NCBI GenBank assembly: GCA_963820185.1
Contig: CAWFYV010000006.1
Span: forward strand, 62,001 to 126,000
Direction of reading: 5' to 3'
Source: Aquilonibacter sp963820185
GTDB taxonomy: Bacteria; Vulcanimicrobiota; Vulcanimicrobiia; Vulcanimicrobiales; Vulcanimicrobiaceae
DNA: 64,000 nt
In this document: one piece after another, positions 8,013-16,737 of the stretch
Layout of the letters: every line of letters begins with the position of its first letter
How positions within the stretch are numbered: the first letter of the stretch is position 1
Program-made: the position numbers and the translations under genes
The notes under the pieces: model-generated
Database searches by the model: none
What the model saw: the letters and a program-made list of their open reading frames with translations, nothing else
What the model was told of the DNA's origin: nothing

Positions 8013-8349
8013 CGGGCTCTCGCGCTCGCAGCGCCACGCGTTGCAAGCGGTTGCGTCGGGACCTGCGCCTCCCGAAGAAGTTTTCCGCCGCGCGCAAGCG
8101 CTGGAAGAGGCGCCGTTTCTCGGCGATCTCGCCTTCGCGGCGATCGTGCGCGACCTGCAAACGCCGCCGGCGCCGCTGGTGGAAGGAGAAGAAGGCGCAC
8201 TCGAAGCGACCGCGCTCGGCCGTTCCACACTTGCGGGCGGTGAGGATTGGCTCCAGACGCAGCCGCTCGATCGTTGGGTCGGCGGTGTGCACCTGGACGC
8301 CGAACACTGCTATCGCTGGGACGACGATGCGTCGCGATTCGTTTCGTGA
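7984..8349 (+). pseudogene. DUF1835-type protein, C-terminal part after the frameshift
   Basis: This frame continues the upstream DUF1835 protein: CQEFPWTGDGLSRSQRHALQ, then a conserved LDRWVGGVHL near the end. It has no good start codon or ribosome site of its own at the break. Removing one base near 7986 joins both frames into a single protein of about 312 residues, the usual family size. Either the gene is broken or the sequence has a one-base error. The stop overlaps the next start (GTGA). Confidence 0.72.
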
Positions 8350-8684
8350 CCTTGCACGAGCTGATCGACGAACTGGTCGGCGCATGGCAGTCGGGCGACG
8401 CGCATCGCGCCGCCGCATTCTTTGCCGCAGACGGCGTCTATCACGAATCGGGTCGTGAGCCTATCGTCGGGCGTGAAGCGATCCTGGCCCACTTCGCGCG
8501 CTTCTTTCGCGACGGCCCCGCTTGGCGCTTCGACATCGACGAGATCATCGTCGAGGATGAGCGCGCCGCGGTAACCTACCGTTTCGAGATCAACGTTAGC
8601 GGTACGTGGCGCCGCAATGACGGCTGCGCGATCGTGCAGCGTGCCGGCAGCTTAGTCGCGCTCTGGCGCGAGTATCACGGCTGA
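8346..8684 (+). CDS. SnoaL-like (NTF2-fold) protein
   Basis: From GTG 8346 the product is 112 residues. It has the NTF2-fold pattern: helix with LIDELVGAWQSGD, then FFAADGVYHESG, then GREAILAHFARFF and a beta sheet ending in LVALWREYH. Such proteins act as small hydrolases, isomerases or ligand binders, so the substrate is open. The GTGA overlap shows it is coupled to the DUF1835 gene. Its end overlaps the glcF end on the opposite strand. Confidence 0.8.
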   Translation: MTLHELIDELVGAWQSGDAHRAAAFFAADGVYHESGREPIVGREAILAHFARFFRDGPAWRFDIDEIIVEDERAAVTYRFEINVSGTWRRNDGCAIVQRAGSLVALWREYHG

Positions 8685-8942
8685 GCGTAGGCATCGTCGA
8701 GCAATTCGACGATGTGTTTGACCTCGGCGGCAATGCCGGCGTTACGAAGTCCCGCGGTCACTTGCAGCGCACAGCCCGGATTGGCGGTCGCAACGATCGT
8801 TGCGCCGGTCGCTTCGATGTTGCCGACTTTGCGCGCTTGCAAACGCGCCGCCATCTCGGGTTCGGTGAGATTGTAGATGCCGGCGCTCCCGCAGCACACC
8901 GCGCTCTCGTGCATCTCCACGAGTTCCAGACCGGGGATCTTG
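8675..8942 (-). pseudogene. glcF: GlcF C-terminal part, out of frame with the main ORF
   Basis: This frame carries the missing end of GlcF: KIPGLELVEMHESAVCCGSA (the last CCG motif) and a conserved tail LRNAGIAAEVKHIVELLDDA. It is read in a different frame from the main open reading frame, with the shift near 8943. The single ATG at 8920 has no ribosome site, so independent translation is unlikely. Without it the protein loses the second CCG cofactor or substrate-binding motif. Confidence 0.75.
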
Positions 8943-9911
8943 GCGCAACAGCCGGCGCGGCGCGGCGCTGACGCGCTGCGCGTGCACGAGATGGCACGGC
9001 TCTTGGTAGGTCACCCGCGCATCGAGCCGGCCGAGCGCTTGGGGAAGCTCCATCGCGTCGAGCACTTCGGTGACGTCGCGTACGCGCGAGGCGAAGGCTT
9101 CGGCGCGCGTCCGCCACGCCGGGTCGTCGGCGAGCAGGCGCCCATACTCTTTGAGCGCGCTGCCGCATCCGGCAGCATTCACGACGTACACGTCGGCGCC
9201 GCTGCGTTCAAAGGCCGCGATGTTTATGCGCGCGAGGTCGCGCGCGAAGTCGTCGTTGCCTGCGTGCACCGCGATCGCGCCGCAACAGCCTTGATCGCTC
9301 GGCACAACCACGTTGAGGTGCGCGCGGTTGAGCATGCGGATCGTCGCCTCGTGGACGCGCGGAAACGCCACGTGCATGACGCAGCCGCCGTGCAAGAACG
9401 CCGTCCCCGCCGCGCGCGAAACAGCGAACTTCTGATCGTCGGGGACGAAGAAGTGGTCGGGAATCTGCGGCGCAAGCCGCGCCAGCTCGCGCAAGCCGAA
9501 CATCGAGGCGAGCGCCGTAAGCCCGCTGTGCTGTGCAATTCGCAGCAGCGACGCGGCGGTACGCAGACGCGCCGGTTTGGCAAAGAGCCACGTAAGGAGA
9601 AGATTGCGCGTCCAACGATCGCGCGGCGCGCGCGCTGGTGCGCTCGCCTTTTCGATCCGCGCGCGCATCTCTTCGAGCATTGCACCGTACGGCACGCCCG
9701 ATGGGCAGATCGCCTGACAGGCGCGACAATCTAAGCACTCCGACATTTGCTCGACAAAGCCGGGACTGAGCAGATCGAGGTCGCCTTCGTCGACGGCCTT
9801 GATGAGACTGATCCGACCGCGTGGGCCCGACGTTTCTGTCAACGTTTCCAAGTATGTTGGGCACGCCGGCAGACAAAGGCCGCACCGAACGCACGCTTCG
9901 TAACCCGTCAT
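8742..9911 (-). CDS. glcF: Glycolate oxidase iron-sulfur subunit GlcF, frameshifted near the C-terminus
   Basis: Electron-transfer subunit for glycolate (or D-lactate) oxidation by a GlcD-type FAD subunit. ATG 9911 overlaps the upstream malic-enzyme stop (ATGA). Two 4Fe-4S motifs are intact near the N-terminus (CVRCGLCLPACP and CLDCRACQAICP). The first CCG domain is intact (GGCVMHVAFP, GCCGAIAVHAG) and the second begins with CHLVHAQ. From about residue 323 the frame reads as Arg-rich nonsense, because one extra base near 8943 diverts it. The correct end is in another frame down to 8675. A possible FAD partner is encoded at 21.6-23.0 kb. Confidence 0.88.
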   Translation of the reverse strand: MTGYEACVRCGLCLPACPTYLETLTETSGPRGRISLIKAVDEGDLDLLSPGFVEQMSECLDCRACQAICPSGVPYGAMLEEMRARIEKASAPARAPRDRWTRNLLLTWLFAKPARLRTAASLLRIAQHSGLTALASMFGLRELARLAPQIPDHFFVPDDQKFAVSRAAGTAFLHGGCVMHVAFPRVHEATIRMLNRAHLNVVVPSDQGCCGAIAVHAGNDDFARDLARINIAAFERSGADVYVVNAAGCGSALKEYGRLLADDPAWRTRAEAFASRVRDVTEVLDAMELPQALGRLDARVTYQEPCHLVHAQRVSAAPRRLLRQDPRSGTRGDARERGVLRERRHLQSHRTRDGGAFASAQSRQHRSDRRNDRCDRQSGLCAASDRGTS

Positions 9912-11329
9912 CCTTCGTTCTTGACTGACGCTTTGCGGGCGACGCCCTCTTCGATCGCCGCCGCGGCGACGGCCTTAGCGACGGCGTCGCGCACGCGCGG
10001 ATCGAAGATGCTCGGAATGATGTACTCGGGGCTGCGTTCGTCGTCGCCGACGATTCCCGCGATGGCAAAGGCAGCGGCGCGCTTCATGCCCTCGGTGATG
10101 CGGCTCGCGCGCACGTCGAGCGCGCCCCGGAACATGCCGGGAAAAGCGAGCAAATTGTTCACCTGGTTTGGAAAATCCGAACGTCCCGTGGCAACGACGG
10201 TGGCAAAGGGCGCGACCACGTCCGGCATGATTTCGGGAATGGGATTCGCCATCGCAAAGATGATCGGATCGCGCCCCATGCGCGCCACGTCCTCGGGCCG
10301 AAGAATTCCCGGAGCCGAGACGCCAATGAAGACGTCGGCGCCAACCAGGACATCGCGCAGCGAGCCCCGTCGGTTCTCTCGATTGCACCGTTCCGCGAGC
10401 CAGTGCTTGTACGGGCTGTCGTAGCGACCTTCGCGCGAGAGCGCGCCGCTTCGGTCGACCGGGATTACGTCGCGAACGCCGGCGTCGAGCAGCATCTTGA
10501 TCGTCGCCGTGCCGGCGGCGCCGCTTCCCGAGATCACGATTTGCAAATCCGCCAGCTCTTTGCCCACCACCTTGGCTGCGTTGATGAGGGCTGCGACAAT
10601 GACCACTGCTGTGCCGTGCTGGTCATCATGCATGACGGGGATGTCGAGCGCTTCGATCAGGCGCTCTTCGATCTCGAAGCAACGTGGCGCGCTAATATCT
10701 TCGAGATTGATTCCGCCGAAGGCCGGCGCGATGCGCACGACGGTGTCAACGATCTCGTCCACGTCTTTAGTATCGAGACAAATTGGAAAGGCGTCGATAT
10801 CTCCGAACTGGCGAAAGAGCATCGCCTTGCCTTCCATCACCGGAAGCGCCGCGAGGGGACCGATGTCCCCGAGGCCTAAGACAGCGGTACCGTCGGTTAC
10901 CACCGCGACGGTATTGCGCTTGATGGTCAACTGAAATGCCTTGCGTGGATCGGCGGCTATCGCCATGGAAACCCGTGCAACTCCCGGCGTGTAAACCGTC
11001 GATAGGTCCTGCCGGTTTTTCACAGCGATCTTGGCCGCGACGCGAATCTTACCGCCCAAATGCGCCAGGAACGTCTCATCCGAAGCGCTGATAATGCGCG
11101 TTCCCTCGATCGCTTCGATGGCTGCTCGCACGTCGTCGGCGATGGCGTCGGACGGAACGCTGATGGTGACGTCGCGCACGACGCGCTCTTTCGTGGCCGC
11201 GTGCATGTCGAGCGCGCTGATCGTTCCGCCGGCGTCGTGGATCGCTCCAGTCAGGATTCCGAAGACGCCGGGATGGTTGGGCGTTTCGATACGCATGACG
11301 AGCGAGAAGCTAATGGACGAGTGCGCCAC
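9908..11329 (-). CDS. NAD(P)-dependent malic enzyme with N-terminal ACT domain
   Basis: Decarboxylates malate to pyruvate. GTG 11329 is preceded by AGGGAG at a good distance and starts an ACT domain of about 75 residues (IETPNHPGVFGILTGAI). The malic-enzyme core follows: SVYTPGVA-like segment with STVYTPGVARV, KGN/metal-binding EDISAPRCFEIE, MHDDQHGT, and the nucleotide fold ISGSGAAGTATI. The ACT domain suggests allosteric control by a small molecule. About 473 residues. It lies between a second malic-enzyme gene and glcF, all overlapping or 11 bases apart. A longer open frame upstream is only antisense shadow of the neighbour. Confidence 0.93.
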   Translation of the reverse strand: MAHSSISFSLVMRIETPNHPGVFGILTGAIHDAGGTISALDMHAATKERVVRDVTISVPSDAIADDVRAAIEAIEGTRIISASDETFLAHLGGKIRVAAKIAVKNRQDLSTVYTPGVARVSMAIAADPRKAFQLTIKRNTVAVVTDGTAVLGLGDIGPLAALPVMEGKAMLFRQFGDIDAFPICLDTKDVDEIVDTVVRIAPAFGGINLEDISAPRCFEIEERLIEALDIPVMHDDQHGTAVVIVAALINAAKVVGKELADLQIVISGSGAAGTATIKMLLDAGVRDVIPVDRSGALSREGRYDSPYKHWLAERCNRENRRGSLRDVLVGADVFIGVSAPGILRPEDVARMGRDPIIFAMANPIPEIMPDVVAPFATVVATGRSDFPNQVNNLLAFPGMFRGALDVRASRITEGMKRAAAFAIAGIVGDDERSPEYIIPSIFDPRVRDAVAKAVAAAAIEEGVARKASVKNEG

Positions 11330-11340
11330 GGTGTAACTCC

Positions 11341-13053
11341 CTATATGGCTTCGACGCTGCGATAGCGCGGCTGCCACATCGCGTTGCGAACGGCGGCCCC
11401 GACGTCCTGGGGAACGTCGCGCGCAAGTCCCTCGCGCACCGCCTGCGATGCAACGGCGACGGCAACGCGCATCGAAACGTCGTGGATGTGTTCCATCGGC
11501 GGAAGAATCGGCGCGCCCAGCTGCGAGGGGTCGACCATGTCGGCGATTGCGGCGGCTGCGGCGGCGAACATTCCGTCGCTGATCAATCGTGCGCGCGTTG
11601 CGATCGTCCCTAAACCGAGGCCGGGGAAGATCATCGCATTGTTCGCTTGGGCAATGAAATAGGTCGTTCCGCCGTATACAACGGGCGCGAACGGGCTTCC
11701 GGTGGCAACGAGTGCCTTTCCGTCGCTCCACGCGATCAGGTTGGCCGGCTCGGCCTCGGCCAGTGCGGTTGGATTGGAAAGCGGCAGAATAATGGGGCGT
11801 GGCGTTCCATGTGCCATCTGACGAACGATCGCTTCATCAAAGGCGCCGGTTACGCCCGACGCGCCGATGAGCACCGTTGGAGCGACTTGGCGCACAACTT
11901 CGGCCAACGTGATGCCGCGTTCGGGCTCCCGATGCCACTGCGCGACTTCGTTCGCCGGCCGTGCATACGGCCGCTGAAAGTCGTACAGCTCGCGCATATC
12001 TTCGATGAGTAGACCGTTCCGGTCGATGCACCAGAAGCGGCGAGCGGCTTCTTCGAGCGAGAGTCCGTCGCTCGTCATCGCCTCTGCGATGAGATCGGCC
12101 ACGCCGATGCCGGCCGTGCCCGCCCCGAAGATCACGAACCGTTGGTCGCGTAACCGTCCGCGCGTAACCTTGAGGGCCCCCACGACCGCGCCGAGAACCA
12201 TCGAGGCCGTGCCTTGGATGTCGTCGTCGAACGTGCAGACCGACGAACGGTAGGTGTTGAGCACGTAGCGGGCATTGCTCGCTCCGAGGTCTTCCCAGTG
12301 CAGTAGCGCGTTGGGATACACGCGCAAGGCGGTCGACACGTAGGCGTCAATGAACGCGCGATACCGATCTCCGCGAATGCGCGGATTACGATAGCCGAGA
12401 TAGAGCGGATCGTCGAGCAGCGCTTGCCGATCGGTGCCGACGTCGAGCATCACCGGAATCGTTCGCGACGGATCGATGCCGGCTGCGGCAGTATACACTG
12501 CGAGTTTGCCGACGCAGATGTCGATACCGCCGACACCCCAGTCGCCGATGCCGAGAATCGCCTCTGCATCAGTCGCAACGATGAGATCGACGTCGTCGGG
12601 TCCGTTGCCGGCTTCGTTGTTTCGCAGCGCGCTTTCGATCTCGTCGGGCCGGTCGATCGAGAGAAAGATGCCGCGAGGCCTGCGGAACTGGTGGCTGTAT
12701 TGCTGAATCACAAGGCCGACGGTAGGGGTGTAAATGATCGGCAGCATTTCGACGACGTGCGACGTTAAGAGGTGGAAGAAGAGCGTCTCGTTACGGTCGC
12801 GCAGCGCGGTGAGGAAGGTGTTTTTTGCCAGATCGTCCGCCTGTTTCACGAACAGCTCGTACGCACGCTCGGCCTGCTGCTCCAAGGTGAGCACGGCAGG
12901 CGGCAGCAGCCCCACCAGACCGAGCGCCTCGCGCTCCGGCTCGGTGAAGGCAGTGCCTTTGTTAATTTGCGGGGTACGCAAGACGTCAAAGCCGCGGGCC
13001 GAGACCTGGATCGATCCGTCATCGGCGACGCAGTAGAATTTCGAGCGCCTCAT
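11341..13053 (-). CDS. maeA: NAD-dependent malic enzyme, large (MaeA/SfcA) type
   Basis: A 570-residue malic enzyme of the eukaryote-like family. Recognisable segments are MLPIIYTPTVG, RGIFLSIDRPDEI, LGIGDWGVGGIDI, the malate/metal-binding FDDDIQGTA and the NAD fold FGAGTAGIGVADL. The N-terminal helical segment GTAFTEPEREALGL is also typical. It is a different family from the malic enzyme immediately downstream, so the cell has two malate-to-pyruvate routes in one operon. Starts at ATG 13053, divergent from the Ldh2-type dehydrogenase gene. Confidence 0.95.
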   Translation of the reverse strand: MRRSKFYCVADDGSIQVSARGFDVLRTPQINKGTAFTEPEREALGLVGLLPPAVLTLEQQAERAYELFVKQADDLAKNTFLTALRDRNETLFFHLLTSHVVEMLPIIYTPTVGLVIQQYSHQFRRPRGIFLSIDRPDEIESALRNNEAGNGPDDVDLIVATDAEAILGIGDWGVGGIDICVGKLAVYTAAAGIDPSRTIPVMLDVGTDRQALLDDPLYLGYRNPRIRGDRYRAFIDAYVSTALRVYPNALLHWEDLGASNARYVLNTYRSSVCTFDDDIQGTASMVLGAVVGALKVTRGRLRDQRFVIFGAGTAGIGVADLIAEAMTSDGLSLEEAARRFWCIDRNGLLIEDMRELYDFQRPYARPANEVAQWHREPERGITLAEVVRQVAPTVLIGASGVTGAFDEAIVRQMAHGTPRPIILPLSNPTALAEAEPANLIAWSDGKALVATGSPFAPVVYGGTTYFIAQANNAMIFPGLGLGTIATRARLISDGMFAAAAAAIADMVDPSQLGAPILPPMEHIHDVSMRVAVAVASQAVREGLARDVPQDVGAAVRNAMWQPRYRSVEAI

Positions 13054-13168
13054 GCTAGTTCCACTATGAGCGGCTTCGGCGGCCGCTCCGACCTTTCCGG
13101 TAGACTACAAGGCAGGGATGGGCGTATGTTGTCCTGCGCGAATCACCCGGCTACACTGGAGGCCCTTC

Positions 13169-14257
13169 TTGCCTGACACCGCCACGAAATACTTTCTCTC
13201 GACCGAAGAGAAACTGAAGCGCTTCGTCATCGAAGTGCTCGAGCAATCGGGCGTGTCGCGCGCGCACGCGGAAGTCGTTGCCGACGTCCTCGTCGAGGCG
13301 GACTTGCGCGGCATCGAGTCGCACGGCGTCGCGCGTTTGGATTCGTATTACATTAGCCGCATTCGCAGCGGCCATCTGAACCCGCAGCCGAACTATCGCG
13401 TTGTGCGCGAGACCAAGACGTCGATCGTCTACGATGCCGACAACGGCCTGGGCCATCCGGTTTCGAAGATGGCGATGGAAGCGGTCATCGCCAAAGCGGA
13501 CGAATACGGTTCAGCCTTTGGTGCCGTGCGCAACTCGAACCACTATGGCATCGCCGGGTACTACGCGATGATGGCGCTCCCCCACGATATGATCGGCATG
13601 TCGTCGACGAACTCGGTCAAGTACGGGGCCGCGACGTTCGGGCGCGAGGTCACGCTGGGAACCAACCCGTTTGCATTTGCGGTGCCCGCCGGTAACGAGC
13701 CGGCGTTTGTGCTCGACTTCGCGACGACGACCGTTCCGAAGGGCAAGATCGAAGTCTATAAGCGCAAACGCAAAGAGTTGGAGCCGGGTTGGGCGATTGA
13801 CTCGCACGGCAATATGACGGAGGATCCGGAAGAAGCGTTACAAGGCGCGTTGTTGCCGCTCGGCGGTTTCGGCATGGAGACCGGCGGCCACAAGGGCTAC
13901 GGCCTGGGCTTGCTCGCCGATATTTTTTGCGGCGTCCTTTCGGGCGGCTGCTTCGGTCCGACGCTGCCGTTTGCCGACGAAACGAAAGAAGGCGCGATCT
14001 CGCATTGGTTCGGCGCGTTCCGCATCGATGGATTTCGCGACGTGGCGGCATTCAAAGAAGACATGGACGCGGAATTGCGCTATTACAAAGACAGTGCAGT
14101 GGCGCGCGGTGCGCAACGGATCATGGTCGCCGGAGAACCCGAGATTCTCAAAGCAATATATAACCGCCAATATGGTATTCCGGTGCACGGACGCATCTGG
14201 GACGGGCTCACCCGCCTCGCGGACGAGCTCAACATCGACTTCAACCTCGCGAAATAG
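13169..14257 (+). CDS. Ldh2-family malate/L-lactate (2-hydroxyacid) dehydrogenase
   Basis: An NAD(P)-dependent oxidoreductase of the malate/lactate/ureidoglycolate family (362 residues). TTG 13169 is chosen because GGAGG lies 7 bases upstream and the product then begins like the family. Motifs seen: ADLRGIESHGVARL near the N-terminus, the NSNHYGIAGYYA catalytic-His region, TLGTNPFAFAVPA and GHKGYGLGLL. The exact substrate cannot be told; malate, lactate or sulfolactate are possible. It diverges from the malic-enzyme operon, which fits a role in the same C3/C4-acid pool. Confidence 0.9.
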   Translation: MPDTATKYFLSTEEKLKRFVIEVLEQSGVSRAHAEVVADVLVEADLRGIESHGVARLDSYYISRIRSGHLNPQPNYRVVRETKTSIVYDADNGLGHPVSKMAMEAVIAKADEYGSAFGAVRNSNHYGIAGYYAMMALPHDMIGMSSTNSVKYGAATFGREVTLGTNPFAFAVPAGNEPAFVLDFATTTVPKGKIEVYKRKRKELEPGWAIDSHGNMTEDPEEALQGALLPLGGFGMETGGHKGYGLGLLADIFCGVLSGGCFGPTLPFADETKEGAISHWFGAFRIDGFRDVAAFKEDMDAELRYYKDSAVARGAQRIMVAGEPEILKAIYNRQYGIPVHGRIWDGLTRLADELNIDFNLAK

Positions 14258-14272
14258 GGGTAGAAGGGTGGT

Positions 14273-15046
14273 GTGAAGATATCACACCGTTCACTCGGGT
14301 TGTTTGCTGCAACAGCCGCCCTATTGCTCGCAGGGGCGGGTGCGCAGCGTACCCAGGCCAGTGCTCCAAGCGTTCCGTCGATCGTTCTGCGCGCCTCGAC
14401 CACCTTCGGTACAACGATGCGCGGCGTGGTCGGCATGCAACGTCACTTCGCCACCGAGGTGAACGGCGGGATCGTGAAGCACGGGGAACAGAGTGATAGC
14501 GGCCAGCTGATGCAAGACGGCCGATTCGTGAAAATCGCGTACTATCGTATCGCGCGCGACGGCCGTCCGTTTTCGCCTTCGCAAATCCAGCAGCGCAATA
14601 CCGAGACCAACAACGACTGGGCCGCGGGCAAAGTATTCTTCAAAGAGCCCTATGACCACCATTACATGAGCGACTACTCATTCGAGCAGCCGCAGGCTGG
14701 GTGCTCGGCCTGCCCAGCCGGAACACAGGCGGTGAGCTTCGCGAGTACGATTCACGACGCCCAGCACGGCAGTGGTGTGATGTATATCAACACAAGCAAT
14801 GCGCACGTCGTGCAGTTGACCTACACCCCCTATGCGCTGCCGCCGCACGCGTCCTCGGGCTCCGTGACGGAAATCGGCGGCCAGGCGTTGCAGGGTCTAT
14901 GGTACGTCGTACGTATCGACGAAACGTATCGGGGACACGCGTTCGTGATGACTGGAACGGGGACGTTTACCGGAATCTTCAATCACTTCCGTCGCTTTCC
15001 CAGCGTCGACGCCGGCGAGGCCGCCCTCCAAGACCAAACTATCTAG
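14273..15046 (+). CDS. Secreted protein of unknown function
   Basis: Function not recognised. GTG 14273 starts a 257-residue protein with a clear signal peptide (hydrophobic stretch at residues 9-23, followed by an AGAQ-type cleavage region). The mature part is beta-rich with a CSACPAG double-Cys motif near residue 145 and aromatic-rich strands. The frame lies 15 bases after the dehydrogenase, so the two may share a transcript. No family motif stands out. Confidence 0.75.
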   Translation: MKISHRSLGLFAATAALLLAGAGAQRTQASAPSVPSIVLRASTTFGTTMRGVVGMQRHFATEVNGGIVKHGEQSDSGQLMQDGRFVKIAYYRIARDGRPFSPSQIQQRNTETNNDWAAGKVFFKEPYDHHYMSDYSFEQPQAGCSACPAGTQAVSFASTIHDAQHGSGVMYINTSNAHVVQLTYTPYALPPHASSGSVTEIGGQALQGLWYVVRIDETYRGHAFVMTGTGTFTGIFNHFRRFPSVDAGEAALQDQTI

Positions 15047-15054
15047 GGGCCGGT

Positions 15055-16074
15055 CTACGAAACGGCTTTGGCGGCCGCCTGATCACTGGGAATCAGTCCT
15101 AACTCGATACAGGCGTCGCGCTCTTTACGCAACTCGTCTTGCGTCTTCGCGAGCAACTTGGCCCCGAGGTCATCGAACTCGAAACCTTTGACGATCTGCG
15201 AGACGCCGTGTTCGGTGCGCGACGGGTACGAAAAGATGAGGCCCGTATCGATGCCGTACTCTCCGTTGGAGTATCGCGCAACGGAGTAGAGCTCGCCTGG
15301 CGGCGTGTCGTGCGTGAGCCGGTACACGCCGGTCACGGTCGCATGTGCTGCCGACGCCGCCGAGGACGCCAAGCGAGCCTGAATGACTTGCATCCCGCGG
15401 TTCTGCACCGTCGAGATAAACTTGTGCTCGAGCCATTCCTTGTCGTCGATGACCTCTGGAACGGGGCGGCCGCCGATTTTCGCGTGCGCGAAATCGGGGA
15501 ACTGCGTTGCGGAGTGATTTCCCCAGATGATCATCTGCGAGATCTCGGAGACGTCGACGCCGGCTTTTTTCGCGAGCTGGGCGCGAGCGCGCAACTCGTC
15601 GAGCGTTGTCATCGCGAAGAAGCGCTCCTTGGGTACGCTGGGCGCGTTGTTCATCGCGATCAGTGCGTTCGTATTGCAGGGGTTGCCCACGACGAAAACG
15701 CGCACGTCATCGGCAGCGTTGTTCTCGATCGCACGGCCCTGTTCGGTAAAGATTTTGCCGTTGATCTGCAGCAGCTCGGAGCGCTGCATGTCGCCTTTAC
15801 GAGGCACCGCGCCGACGAGAATCGCCCAATCGACGTCGCGCATCATCGCATCGGCATTCGAGCCGTATTGGACGTTCTTGAGGAGGGGGAAGGCGCAGTC
15901 CTCGAGCTCCATCAGCGTCCCGCGCAGCGAGCCCAGTGCCTGTTCGATCTCGAGCAGGTGCAATTCGAGCTCGGTCTGGGGACCGAACATTTCGCCATTG
16001 GCGATGCGGAAGATCAGCTGATACCCGATCTGACCCGCTGCGCCAGTAACCGCGACCTTGAGACGTTTTTTCAC
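15055..16074 (-). CDS. mdh: Malate dehydrogenase (NAD-dependent, cytosolic-type)
   Basis: Interconverts malate and oxaloacetate in the TCA cycle. GTG 16074 is preceded by GGAGG and gives 339 residues starting KKRLKVAVTGAAGQIGYQL, the NAD-binding loop. VGAVPRKGDMQRSELL holds the substrate Arg region, VVGNPCNTNALI is conserved, and the catalytic His lies in IIWGNHSATQFPD. This is the family found in eukaryotic cytosol and many bacteria, rather than the lactate-dehydrogenase-like MDH. It is close to the malic enzymes and the Ldh2 gene. Confidence 0.96.
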   Translation of the reverse strand: MKKRLKVAVTGAAGQIGYQLIFRIANGEMFGPQTELELHLLEIEQALGSLRGTLMELEDCAFPLLKNVQYGSNADAMMRDVDWAILVGAVPRKGDMQRSELLQINGKIFTEQGRAIENNAADDVRVFVVGNPCNTNALIAMNNAPSVPKERFFAMTTLDELRARAQLAKKAGVDVSEISQMIIWGNHSATQFPDFAHAKIGGRPVPEVIDDKEWLEHKFISTVQNRGMQVIQARLASSAASAAHATVTGVYRLTHDTPPGELYSVARYSNGEYGIDTGLIFSYPSRTEHGVSQIVKGFEFDDLGAKLLAKTQDELRKERDACIELGLIPSDQAAAKAVS

Positions 16075-16159
16075 AATTCCTCCGAAAGACCGTCGTAAGC
16101 TCTGCCCCGGTTCTTTGCATTGCCAGGAATTCCGTTCGGCATTGCCCCATAAGGCATCC

Positions 16160-16618
16160 ATGGGTCCCCACGGCCAGCCCGACCCCGAGCTCGTTCACGT
16201 CAGCGTTGCCTCCGCTGCCGGTGCTTACACCGTAGGCAATTCCTCGTTTTTCCGCTACATCATTCGCTTGGCGGAGTTGGAACTGCCGCTCTCTCGGGGC
16301 GATCAGGAAGCGGTCAACGTCTTGGCGGCTATCCCCCACGCGTTCGAACCGGACGAGGATGTGCCGGCGCTTTCGGGTGCCGGCTGGCGCATCGTGCCCG
16401 CGCAAGGCGAGTTGGATTGGCCGGTGCTCGAGGCGACGCCGCAACGTCTGCGCAGCGCGCTCGAGCGGGCGCGTTCTCTACTCTGGAACAACGCCTCGCG
16501 CTTTCACGTAAGCGCACGCGAAATTGCGGCGATCGAGGATGAACTCGAATCCGTCTACGCGGTTTTGATGCGCGCGGAAGCGGCCGGCTTCGCGGTAAAC
16601 GTCTCATACGTTTCGTAA
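16160..16618 (+). CDS. Conserved-looking protein of unknown function
   Basis: Function not recognised. From ATG 16160 the product is 152 residues, acidic, with no signal peptide. The middle (about residues 60-110) has alternating aromatic and acidic residues, and the last 45 form a long helix (EIAAIEDELESVYAVL). The following glycosylase frame begins within a few bases of its stop, so the pair is probably co-transcribed. An upstream extension to 16058 would overlap the mdh start on the other strand and is unlikely. Confidence 0.6.
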   Translation: MGPHGQPDPELVHVSVASAAGAYTVGNSSFFRYIIRLAELELPLSRGDQEAVNVLAAIPHAFEPDEDVPALSGAGWRIVPAQGELDWPVLEATPQRLRSALERARSLLWNNASRFHVSAREIAAIEDELESVYAVLMRAEAAGFAVNVSYVS

Positions 16619-16737
16619 TTCCGCTCGTCGGTGCCGGCGGCGAACCCATCTCGTTCGTCCGCACGCTCTTTTCGCACGGGCTGCCGTTTCTGCCGCCGGG
16701 GCAGATTGACGAAGAGCATTACATCTATGACCTCAAC

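Noticed and set aside
13129..13157. TTGTCC-N17-TACACT promoter before the Ldh2-type gene
   Set aside because: The predicted transcript would start after the GGAGG ribosome site that decides the TTG start, so the two cannot both be right; evidence for the ribosome site is stronger.
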